Shown: one piece after another, positions 1-8,120 of the stretch
Layout of the letters: every line of letters starts with the position of its first letter
Position numbering within the stretch: position 1 is the first letter of the stretch
From: Endozoicomonas sp. G2_2
Lineage (GTDB): Bacteria > Pseudomonadota > Gammaproteobacteria > Nevskiales > Salinisphaeraceae
Reading direction: 5' to 3'
DNA length: 64,000 bases
NCBI RefSeq assembly: GCF_017744135.1
Contig: NZ_JAGHQU010000007.1
Location: forward strand, 153,308 to 217,307
Notes under the pieces: generated by a model
What the model was told of the DNA's origin: nothing
Seen by the model: the letters and a program-made list of their open reading frames with translations, nothing else
The model's database searches: none
Position numbers and translations under genes: made by a program

Positions 1-1
1 T

Positions 2-2287
<2,286 letters not shown>

Positions 2288-2295
2288 ATCGCGCT

Positions 2296-2847
2296 ATGAA
2301 CGACAACAACACCCGAACGATGCGGTCGCACAACCGGATGCGCGGTGGCGTGCTGGCGCTGCTTGCCGGCGTGGGTATGCTGCTGGCCGGCTGCGGTTTT
2401 CACCTGCAGGGCGCGTCGCCGCTGCCGGACGGCATCGAATCCATGTACGTCAGCTACAACGACGACTATCGGGTGGGCGACCCGCCGCTGGTCGAAACCC
2501 TGCGTCAGCGCCTGCGCGAGCGCGGCGTGCTTGGCGAGGTGGATGCGCCGGCGCGGCTGGATATCGAAGAAATCGACAACCGGCAGCGCATCGTGTCGGT
2601 GAGCCCGGTGGACGGTCGGGTCGCGGAGTACGAACTCACCACTGAAGTCTCGTTCGATTACGACGTGAAGGGCGCCAGCCAGCTCCAGAACGAGACGCTC
2701 AAGATCAGTCGCAATTACAGTTTCGACAATACCGAGCGACTCGGCGCCGAGCAGGAGCAGAGCGAACTGCTCACCAGCATGCACGAGGAACTCGCGCATC
2801 TGATTCTTCTGCGGGTGGCGACCGCCAACGACCGGCTCGAGCGTTAG
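2296..2847 (+). CDS. lptE: LPS-assembly lipoprotein LptE
   Basis: Outer-membrane lipoprotein that plugs the LptD barrel and helps deliver lipopolysaccharide to the cell surface. The 183-residue product starts with a basic segment and a hydrophobic stretch ending in the lipobox LLAGC (Cys33), followed by GFHLQG, typical of LptE/RlpB proteins. It lies directly behind leuS and is probably co-transcribed. A second ATG at 2320 (residue 9) would also leave a complete signal peptide, so the exact start is uncertain. In E. coli holA comes next; here a nitroreductase gene takes that place. Confidence 0.9.
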   Translation: MNDNNTRTMRSHNRMRGGVLALLAGVGMLLAGCGFHLQGASPLPDGIESMYVSYNDDYRVGDPPLVETLRQRLRERGVLGEVDAPARLDIEEIDNRQRIVSVSPVDGRVAEYELTTEVSFDYDVKGASQLQNETLKISRNYSFDNTERLGAEQEQSELLTSMHEELAHLILLRVATANDRLER

Positions 2848-2883
2848 AATCGTCGCCGTCATTTTCCGACCGTACGTTCTGTC

Positions 2884-3471
2884 ATGGCCGATCGCGCCGC
2901 ACTGACGTCCAGCCCCATATCTCCAGCCCAGGCGGCCGAGTTCATACGCGGTCGTCGTACCGTCGATCAGTTCACTGCCGAGGTGCCGGACGAGGCGATC
3001 ATCCGCGACGCCATCGAGGTCGCGCGCTGGGCGCCGAATCATCATCTGACCCAGCCCTGGCGTTTCTACCTGATCGGGCCCGAATCCCGCGCCGCGATCG
3101 TCGATCTGAACACGCGTCTCGTTGCCGCCCGCAAGGGCGACGAGGTAGCCGCAGCCAAACGCGAACGCTGGCAGCAGATGCCCGGATGGCTCGCGGTGAC
3201 CTGCGAGCACAATGACGATCCGGTCGTCGCGCGCGAAGACTATGCTGCCTGTGCCTGCGCACTGCAGAACCTCGCCTTGTACCTGCACAGCGCTGGCCTG
3301 GGCAGCAAATGGATCAGCGGGGAAGTGACACGCTCGCCCGATCTGCTGCCCATGCTCGGTATCGATGCAGCGCGCGAATACTGCGTGGGTCTGCTATGGT
3401 ACGGCTATCCAAGGCGCAGGCCTCGCAGCCAGCGCAGTGATCTGGACAGCATCGTGAGCCGCTGTCCGTAG
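2884..3471 (+). CDS. FMN-dependent nitroreductase family protein
   Basis: A 195-residue protein of the nitroreductase fold, a dimeric cytoplasmic flavoprotein family that reduces nitro groups or quinones with NAD(P)H. The N-terminal RGRRTVDQF segment and the APNHHLTQPWRF block around residues 50-62 match the FMN-contact regions of the small (YdjA-like) branch. The start ATG lies 36 bp after lptE. The physiological substrate cannot be told from sequence. It may be the last gene of the leuS-lptE unit, because a promoter for the ribosomal protein genes follows. Confidence 0.8.
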   Translation: MADRAALTSSPISPAQAAEFIRGRRTVDQFTAEVPDEAIIRDAIEVARWAPNHHLTQPWRFYLIGPESRAAIVDLNTRLVAARKGDEVAAAKRERWQQMPGWLAVTCEHNDDPVVAREDYAACACALQNLALYLHSAGLGSKWISGEVTRSPDLLPMLGIDAAREYCVGLLWYGYPRRRPRSQRSDLDSIVSRCP

Positions 3472-3500
3472 CGCATCACTCGCGACCCCGAATTCGGGCG

Positions 3501-3529
3501 TTGCAAATACCGTGTACGCCCTATAGAAT
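3501..3529 (+). promoter_or_regulatory. Putative sigma-70 promoter of rplM-rpsI
   Basis: TTGCAA (3501-3506) and TAGAAT (3524-3529) are separated by 17 bp. The -10 element matches the consensus in 5 of 6 positions and the -35 in 4 of 6. They lie about 55 bp before rplM in an otherwise gene-free gap. Confidence 0.55.
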
Positions 3530-3540
3530 TGCGCGCTTTC

Positions 3541-3556
3541 GCAGCCGCCCGGCTGC
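3541..3556 (+). promoter_or_regulatory. Hairpin in the rplM 5' leader
   Basis: GCAGCC (3541-3546) pairs perfectly with GGCTGC (3551-3556) around a 4-base loop, inside the predicted untranslated leader and about 30 bp before the rplM start. No run of T follows, so it is not a terminator. In E. coli the rplM-rpsI operon is autoregulated through its leader. This hairpin could serve that role, but the link is inference. Confidence 0.35.
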
Positions 3557-3584
3557 CTAATCGCGTTGGTCCAGGAACAGTGCA

Positions 3585-4013
3585 ATGAAGACGTTTTCTG
3601 CGAAGAAAGACGAAGTCCCCGGTGACTGGTATGTCGTCGATGCCGACGGCAAGACCCTCGGCCGTCTGGCTTCGGAAGTCGCCACGCGCCTGCGTGGCAA
3701 GCACAAGCCGGAATACACCCCGCATATGGATGTCGGCGATCACATCGTGGTCGTGAACGCCTCCAAGATTCGGGTCACCGGCAAGAAGCCGCAGCAGAAG
3801 ATCTACTATCGCTTTACCGGGTACGTCGGCAACATGAAGTCGATCACCCTCGAGGATCAGCTCGCGGCACATCCGGAGCGCGTCATCGAGCACGCGGTGA
3901 AGGGCATGCTGCCGAAGAACCCGCTGGGCCGTCAGATGGCCCGCAAGCTGCGCGTCTATCCGGGCGCCGAGCATCCGCATACCGCACAGCAGCCGCAGAC
4001 GCTGGAGATTTAG
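3585..4013 (+). CDS. rplM: 50S ribosomal protein L13
   Basis: Early-assembling large-subunit protein binding 23S rRNA. The length of 142 residues equals that of E. coli L13. The hallmarks are present: MKTFSAK at the start, [12 protein letters not shown] near residue 22, and the C-terminal [12 protein letters not shown] and YPGAEHPH blocks. The stop codon is separated from the rpsI ATG by only 3 bp, giving the conserved rplM-rpsI operon. Confidence 0.98.
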   Translation: MKTFSAKKDEVPGDWYVVDADGKTLGRLASEVATRLRGKHKPEYTPHMDVGDHIVVVNASKIRVTGKKPQQKIYYRFTGYVGNMKSITLEDQLAAHPERVIEHAVKGMLPKNPLGRQMARKLRVYPGAEHPHTAQQPQTLEI

Positions 4014-4016
4014 TCA

Positions 4017-4409
4017 ATGGCAACCGAACAAGCCTACGGTACCGGCCGTCGCAAGACCGCGACCGCCCGTGTCTTCATCAAGCCGGGTAGCGGCCAGATC
4101 ACCGTCAACAAGAAGACGCTGGACCAATACTTCGGTCGTCCGACCTCGCGCATGATCGTGCGTCAGGCGCTGGAAGCCACGGAAGCGACCGATCGTTTCG
4201 ATATCAACGTCACGGTCGCCGGCGGCGGCCCGAACGGCCAGGCCGGCGCCATTCGTCACGGACTGGCGCGTGCGCTGGTGCAGTACGACGAAATGATGCG
4301 CGCACCGCTGCGTGCCGCGGGCTACATGACCCGCGACGCCCGCAAGGTCGAGCGCAAGAAGATCGGCCTGCACAAGGCACGCAAGTCGCCGCAGTACTCC
4401 AAGCGCTAA
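4017..4409 (+). CDS. rpsI: 30S ribosomal protein S9
   Basis: Small-subunit protein whose C-terminal tail reaches the P-site tRNA. The 130 residues include [17 protein letters not shown] near the start and end in the typical SPQYSKR tail. It is co-transcribed with rplM. A GC hairpin without a T-run lies at 4432-4451, between this gene and the downstream tRNA, so read-through into the tRNA is possible. Confidence 0.98.
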   Translation: MATEQAYGTGRRKTATARVFIKPGSGQITVNKKTLDQYFGRPTSRMIVRQALEATEATDRFDINVTVAGGGPNGQAGAIRHGLARALVQYDEMMRAPLRAAGYMTRDARKVERKKIGLHKARKSPQYSKR

Positions 4410-4466
4410 CGCTTGCAACTGTACGATTGAAGGGCCGAGTAGTCCCGGCCCGACCCAAGTCGCTGT

Positions 4467-4540
4467 TGGGGAATCGTCTAACGGTAGGACTACGGACTCT
4501 GACTCCGTCAATCCAGGTTCGAATCCTGGTTCCCCAGCCA
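4467..4540 (+). tRNA. tRNA-Gln (CTG anticodon)
   Basis: A 74-nt cloverleaf. The acceptor stem TGGGGAA pairs with TTCCCCA. The anticodon stem is ACGGA/TCCGT with loop CTCTGAC, giving anticodon CTG. The T-arm is CCAGG-TTCGAAT-CCTGG, the discriminator base is G, and CCA is encoded at 4538-4540. It reads CAG codons. A large inverted-repeat terminator begins 2 bp after the CCA. Confidence 0.97.
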
Positions 4541-4541
4541 T

Positions 4542-4581
4542 AGACACAAAAAACCCGCCACAAGGCGGGTTTTTTGTGTCT
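4542..4581 (+). terminator. Terminator of tRNA-Gln, 18 bp perfect inverted repeat
   Basis: Positions 4542-4559 pair perfectly with 4564-4581 around a 4-base ACAA loop. The GC core CCCGCC/GGCGGG is followed by six T. The A/T arms make the element symmetric, so it should work on both strands. Its right half (GGCGGG plus T-run plus GTGTCTAT) is repeated at 4734 and 4910 as the first part of the tandem array. Confidence 0.85.
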
Positions 4582-4733
4582 ATCACTTGGGGTTCTAGAT
4601 GAGAACCAACCGTTCGACGAGCGAGCAACGCTCGCGAGGACAGTTTGGCGTAGCCAAACTGGGCCCGGAGGGCCGAGCGGCGAAGCCGCGAGCAATCCTG
4701 GTCTTTCCGACCCCGGTGAAGCGATCCAAGCAA
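4564..4733 (+). repeat. tRNA-linked tandem repeat, copy 1 (170 bp)
   Basis: The unit begins with GGCGGGTTTTTTGTGTCTAT and carries six short hairpins: 4591-4607 (GGTTCT/AGAACC), 4621-4635 (GCGAGC/GCTCGC), 4641-4661 (9 bp stem, loop GTA), 4662-4674 (GGCCC/GGGCC), 4677-4689 (GCGGC/GCCGC) and 4700-4712 (GGTC/GACC). It also contains AATCCTGGT, shared with the T-arm region of the neighbouring tRNA-Gln. There is no credible coding frame. The organisation resembles the rtT repeats downstream of E. coli tyrT, but that relationship is inference. Confidence 0.8.
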
Positions 4734-4909
4734 GGCGGGTTTTTTGTGTCTATCATTGGGGTTCCAGATGAGAACCAACCGTTCGACGAGCGAGCAAAGC
4801 TCGCGAGAACGGTATCGCAAAGCGATACCGGCCCCGAAGGGGTGAGCGGCGACGCCGCGAATAATCCTGGTTCTTCCGAACCACGTAGTGCGACCGAAGC
4901 CCGCCAAAA
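4734..4909 (+). repeat. tRNA-linked tandem repeat, copy 2 (176 bp)
   Basis: Same order of hairpins as copy 1: 4760-4776, 4790-4804 (GCGAGC/GCTCGC), 4810-4830 (9 bp stem, loop AAA), 4832-4842 (CCCC/GGGG), 4846-4858 and 4869-4882 (GGTTC/GAACC). The third stem differs from copy 1 at three base pairs, and all three are compensated on the opposite arm. AATCCTGGTTC at 4863-4873 is identical to tRNA-Gln positions 4522-4532. The CCCGCC at 4900-4905 pairs with the next GGCGGG to form a terminator entering copy 3. Confidence 0.8.
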
Positions 4910-5031
4910 GGCGGGTTTTTCGTGTCTATAACTCGGGGTTCCGATCGAGAGCCTGCCGGTTACACGAGCGCGCAACGCGCGAGGTACGCCGGCGCGCAGC
5001 GACGCAGCCGCGAATAAACCGAATTTCCGGT
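4910..5031 (+). repeat. tRNA-linked tandem repeat, copy 3 (degenerate, truncated)
   Basis: This copy starts with GGCGGGTTTTTCGTGTCTAT. A wobble-containing version of the first hairpin follows (GGTTC/GAGCC, about 4938-4953), then GCGCG/CGCGC at 4968-4980, and ACCG/CGGT at 5018-5031. The middle stems are eroded. It looks like an older or decaying copy, and the repeat pattern fades out near 5030. Confidence 0.6.
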
Positions 5032-5363
5032 GACCGCCGCAACAGCCCGCCTGAGATCGCGCCCTATGTCGATCAATCGGATTGTCGGTGATGATTCGTC
5101 GACTCGACTATTACGCGCCGCGCACCGACCCGAATGCCGGAAGTGCCACGATCGGCGGATCTATTCGATTGGCTGGACGCGCCAAGTCAAAAGGTATGGC
5201 GCGTCGAACACACGGCGTGCGTCTCCCAACTCGCAGCATGTGGTTTGGCGCATTCTCTTGCAGCAAGTAGGCGTGAGCGGAAAGCCCGCCTACACATGTC
5301 GTACCTTCGTGCAGATCGGGTGCGCCGCGCGGCGAGGGCCGGGATAGATACCGAGAGCGGGTT
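5032..5363. other. Gene-free stretch after the repeat array
   Basis: I see no convincing coding frame on either strand; the open frames here are short, lack family-like composition and have no ribosome-binding site. A 7 bp inverted repeat (GTAGGCG at 5267-5273 with CGCCTAC at 5287-5293) is present without a T-run. Nothing else was recognised. Confidence 0.5.
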
Positions 5364-5525
5364 TCAGTGATCGGCGTCGCGACGCCAGCGGTCCGGCTTC
5401 AAGCGTTCGCCTCGCATGCGGCGATAGGTGATGTCCACCTGGTGGCGCTGTTCTCGACGTCTTTTCGCCCAGACCAGTGCACCGCAGCCGAGCGCGGCAA
5501 GGAGGAGGGCTATGGATATCGTCAT
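5364..5525 (-). CDS. Small single-pass membrane protein of unknown function
   Basis: A 53-residue frame reading MTISIALLLAALGCGALVW at the N-terminus, then KRRREQRHQ and a basic soluble tail ending WRRDADH. One hydrophobic segment (residues about 2-19) followed by positive charges predicts an inner-membrane anchor with a cytoplasmic tail. The frame shows protein-like composition, unlike the overlapping frames. An in-frame ATG at 5534 would add three residues; neither start has a strong ribosome-binding site. No family was recognised and no function is proposed. Confidence 0.5.
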   Translation of the reverse strand: MTISIALLLAALGCGALVWAKRRREQRHQVDITYRRMRGERLKPDRWRRDADH

Positions 5526-5555
5526 GACCACCATCGAACCACGCGAGTGCCGCGG

Positions 5556-5614
5556 ATTTTCGAAACACTAGAGTAGCGAACGATAATCAGGAATTCCAGA
5601 ATTTTCGAAACACT
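5556..5614. repeat. Pair of 14 bp direct repeats upstream of the nas promoter
   Basis: ATTTTCGAAACACT occurs at 5556-5569 and again at 5601-5614, exactly 45 bp apart (about four helical turns). Each copy holds the palindrome TTTCGAAA. They lie 105-165 bp before the putative sigma-54 promoter, a normal distance for activator (enhancer) sites. The sequence is not an obvious NtrC site. Confidence 0.45.
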
Positions 5615-5719
5615 GTGTCATCAAGCGAAATGCTTGTATCGCGAAGGGTTTGCCGGCGTATGGCATGTGCGCGGAGCGCGCCCTGCCGTGCCGCGCTCGC
5701 CTTGCATTTCATTCGGCGG

Positions 5720-5734
5720 TGGCATGTTTGTTGC
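5720..5734 (+). promoter_or_regulatory. Putative sigma-54 (RpoN) promoter of the nas operon
   Basis: TGGCATGTTTGTTGC contains the invariant GG and GC dinucleotides exactly 10 bp apart (GG at 5721-5722, GC at 5733-5734) and closely matches the TGGCAC-N5-TTGC consensus. Transcription would start near 5746, just before the GGAGG at 5758-5762 of nasT. Sigma-54 dependence fits nitrogen control of nitrate assimilation. Confidence 0.7.
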
Positions 5735-5772
5735 GGCTATTTACGCATCAGTTGTGCGGAGGTGTGCTGATC

Positions 5773-6342
5773 ATGCGTGTGCTGCTCGTGGATCGTCATT
5801 CGGACCGGCTATCTGCACTGCGTGCGGTGATCTCCGAGGCAGGTTTTGATGTCGTGGCCGTGGTCAGCGAGGACGCCGATCTCTACGCGGCGGTCGATCG
5901 GCTGGCGCCGGATGCCGTGATCGTCGGCGCGGATTCCCCGTCACGCGACGTGCTCGAGGATGTGGCGACGCTCGGCGAACACTATCCGAAACCATTGCTG
6001 ATGCTGGCGTCGCGTGACGACCGGCATCTCATGGCGCGCGCTTCGGAAGCCGGCATCAGCGCTTACGTGATGGAAGGGCTGTCGCCGGCGCTGGTGCGTT
6101 CACTCGTCGATGTGGCGATGCGGCAGTGGCAGCAGATGGAATCGCTCAAGCGGGAACTCGCCGAGACCCGGGAAACGCTGGCCGATCGACAGGCCATCAA
6201 CCGGGCCAAATGTCTGCTTATGGAACGCAGTGCCTTGAGCGAGAAGCAGGCCTACACCCGCCTGCGCAAGACCGCGATGGATCACGGTCTGCCGTTGCCG
6301 GAAATCGCGCGGCAGCTGATGGTGCGCGCAGCCGCCGACTAA
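5773..6342 (+). CDS. nasT: ANTAR-domain response regulator NasT (transcription antiterminator)
   Basis: RNA-binding response regulator that lets polymerase read through leader terminators of nitrate-assimilation genes and is held inactive by NasS without nitrate. The 189 residues comprise a receiver-like domain (MRVLLVDRHSD; only some phospho-acceptor-pocket residues kept), a short coiled linker (QMESLKRELAETRETLADRQ, residues about 118-137) and a C-terminal ANTAR helix bundle (INRAKCLLMER...AYTRLRKTAMDHG). ATG 5773 is preceded by GGAGG at 5758-5762. An upstream in-frame extension lacks family features and overlaps the sigma-54 promoter, so it was rejected. It is the first gene of the nas operon. 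Confidence 0.92.
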   Translation: MRVLLVDRHSDRLSALRAVISEAGFDVVAVVSEDADLYAAVDRLAPDAVIVGADSPSRDVLEDVATLGEHYPKPLLMLASRDDRHLMARASEAGISAYVMEGLSPALVRSLVDVAMRQWQQMESLKRELAETRETLADRQAINRAKCLLMERSALSEKQAYTRLRKTAMDHGLPLPEIARQLMVRAAAD

Positions 6343-6591
6343 AAGAATGCCGGCGCGCACGAATAGGGTGCGACGCGCACTTTGCGAATGCACCGGTGCG
6401 GCTCGCGAGACCCACACCGCAGGGGTTTGAAGAACGCCCGTGCGGCGTCAATCCCTTGCGCCCGAACGGCCGCGCTGGCGACAGCGTGGGGTTGGCACGG
6501 TTCTCGCTACGGATCATCTGCGCGTCTGTTCTCGCCGCTATGGGTCGATCTCGATCAAGCGATGCGGGCGGCGACCGCCACAATCTGATTG
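6343..6591 (+). other. Leader RNA between nasT and nasS, upstream part
   Basis: Untranslated stretch of the nas transcript. Several possible hairpins are visible: CGCTG/CAGCG with a GCGA tetraloop (6473-6486), GGCGG/CCGCC near 6567-6579, and a longer CGCA...TGCG fold near 6418-6444. None is a certain first hairpin of the two-hairpin ANTAR target. There is no credible coding frame. Confidence 0.5.
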
Positions 6592-6605
6592 GGACAACGA
6601 AGTCC
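6592..6605 (+). promoter_or_regulatory. ANTAR-type hexaloop hairpin (antiterminator)
   Basis: GGAC (6592-6595) pairs with GTCC (6602-6605) around the six-base loop AACGAA. A at loop position 1 and G at position 4 are the two bases conserved in ANTAR RNA targets. Its 3' arm lies inside the 5' arm of the terminator at 6601-6651, so the two structures exclude each other, as known for NasR and EutV antitermination. Confidence 0.65.
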
Positions 6606-6651
6606 GGCTACGCATGCGTCGATTCGATACGCGTGCGGCCGGGCTTTTTTT
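6601..6651 (+). terminator. Intrinsic terminator (attenuator) in the nasS leader
   Basis: AGTCCGGC (6601-6608) pairs with GCCGGGCT (6638-6645), extended by CGCATGCGT (6611-6619) with ACGCGTGCG (6629-6637). Together they make a 17 bp stem with two G-T pairs and a small bulge, followed by seven T at 6645-6651. Only 44 bp separate it from the nasS ATG, so downstream genes must be read through it. This fits a NasT-controlled attenuator. Confidence 0.8.
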
Positions 6652-6695
6652 ATGCGCGCAACAACAGCGCGGGCTGGCTGCAAGGAACACGCACG

Positions 6696-8072
6696 ATGAC
6701 GACATGGCATGAGGCAAACTTCGGACGCGGTGGGCGTAGCGCCAATGCCGGCCTGGAACGTACCCGGCTCACGCTTGGCTTCATTGCGCTTAACGACTGC
6801 GCGCCGCTGGTGATGGCTCGCGAGGCGGGTTTCTTCGCAGCCGAAGGCCTCGACGTGACGCTGTCGCGGGAGGCCTCGTGGGCGGCGATCCGCGACAAGG
6901 TGGCGCTGGGCCTGCTTGATGGCGCCCAAATGCTCGCCGGTATGCCGATCGCCTCGACTCTTGGGGTCGGCGCGCCGCCACACGAGATGGTGACAGCGCT
7001 TTCGCTGGGCCTGAACGGCAATGCGATCACGCTCTCGAGCGCGCTGTACGAGCGTATGCAGGCGGCCGATCCGCTGGCGATGTCGGCACGGCCCTGTAGT
7101 GCCGCCGCGTTGCGCCGTGTGATCGAAGCCGACCGTGGAGCCGGGCTCGCGCCGCTGACTTTTGGCATGGTGCATCCGGCCTCGGCCCACAACTATCAGC
7201 TGCGCTATTGGCTGGCCGCCGCGGGCATCGATCCCGATCGCGACGTGCGCCTGATCGTGGTGCCGCCGGCCCGCATGGTCGCCAATCTGCAGGCCGGGCG
7301 CCTGGCCGGTTACTGCGTCGGCGAGCCGTGGAATCAGATGGCGGTGCGTGCCGGGCTCGGCCATGCCGTGATCACCGGCTACGAGATCTGGAATAACGCG
7401 CCGGAAAAGGTGCTGGGCGTGACCCGCGAATGGGCCGAGGCCTATCCGCGCACCCATCGCGCCTTGATTCGCGCGCTCGTGCGTACCGCGGCCTGGCTCG
7501 ACGGCCACGACAACCGCGAGGCAGCCGCGGAAGCGATTGCCGCGCCCGAGTATGTGGATGCGCCGGTCGAAGTGATCCGGCGTACGTTTACCGGCCGGTT
7601 CTGCTACCGGCCCGGCGCCGCGCCCAGGCCGGCGCCGTATTTCAACGTGTTCCATCGTCATGCCGCGACCTTTCCCTGGCGCTCGCATGCGATGTGGTTC
7701 ATCGCCGAAATGCTGCGCTGGGGCCAGCTCGGCGAGGCGATCGATGTGGCTGCCACCGCCGCCGGCGTCTATCGCCCGGATATCTATCGCGAAGCCGTCG
7801 CGCCGCTCGGCATCGCCTGTCCCGATCGTGATCACAAGACCGAGGGCGCGCACGCCGGGCCATGGTCGATTACGGCCCGCGAAGGCGGCGTGATCGAGAT
7901 GGCGTCGGATCGCTTTCTCGACGGCCGTGTCTTTGATCCCGCGGACCTGCCAGGGCATCTGGCCGATGCCGCACCGCGCATGCCGCCCGCGCTGCTCGAG
8001 CGCTTTGCTGCCCTCAATTCCACGCTGGAGGCGCCCGTGGCGGGCGCCCGCGCGGCGGCCGCTTACGGCTAG
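6696..8072 (+). CDS. nasS: Nitrate sensor NasS (NrtA/CmpA-like periplasmic-binding fold, cytoplasmic)
   Basis: A 458-residue protein of the nitrate/bicarbonate-binding family (NrtA, CmpA). The fold starts near residue 25 with LTLGFIALNDCAPLVMAREAGFF, and GEPWNQMAVRAG and YFNVFHRHAATFPWRSHAMW follow. The N-terminus (MTTWHEANFGRGG) has no signal peptide or lipobox, which separates sensor NasS from transporter NrtA. NasS binds and inhibits NasT until nitrate is present. It sits after nasT and before a nitrate transporter, with no ABC permease nearby, supporting the sensor role. Start ATG follows CAAGGAA at 6681-6687. Confidence 0.88.
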   Translation: MTTWHEANFGRGGRSANAGLERTRLTLGFIALNDCAPLVMAREAGFFAAEGLDVTLSREASWAAIRDKVALGLLDGAQMLAGMPIASTLGVGAPPHEMVTALSLGLNGNAITLSSALYERMQAADPLAMSARPCSAAALRRVIEADRGAGLAPLTFGMVHPASAHNYQLRYWLAAAGIDPDRDVRLIVVPPARMVANLQAGRLAGYCVGEPWNQMAVRAGLGHAVITGYEIWNNAPEKVLGVTREWAEAYPRTHRALIRALVRTAAWLDGHDNREAAAEAIAAPEYVDAPVEVIRRTFTGRFCYRPGAAPRPAPYFNVFHRHAATFPWRSHAMWFIAEMLRWGQLGEAIDVAATAAGVYRPDIYREAVAPLGIACPDRDHKTEGAHAGPWSITAREGGVIEMASDRFLDGRVFDPADLPGHLADAAPRMPPALLERFAALNSTLEAPVAGARAAAAYG

Positions 8073-8120
8073 GCCTCGCGCTCGACCGTCCATTCTTCTT
8101 TAAGCAGGAGCACCCACCCC

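Noticed and set aside
4014..4907. Open frames on the minus strand across rpsI, the tRNA and the repeat array
   Set aside because: They read antisense through S9 and tRNA-Gln and owe their length to GC-rich, stop-poor sequence. The segment resembling GEPGFEPGLTESES is simply antisense tRNA.
4564..5031. CRISPR-like array
   Set aside because: Only three units of about 170 bp, no short identical repeats with unique spacers, and no cas genes.
4467..5031. tRNA-Gln as the attachment site of an integrated element
   Set aside because: The tRNA 3' end is only partly repeated (11 bases), and no integrase or phage gene follows.
6696..8072. Periplasmic nitrate-binding protein NrtA of an ABC importer
   Set aside because: No signal peptide or lipobox and no nrtB/nrtC genes; the nasT context fits NasS.
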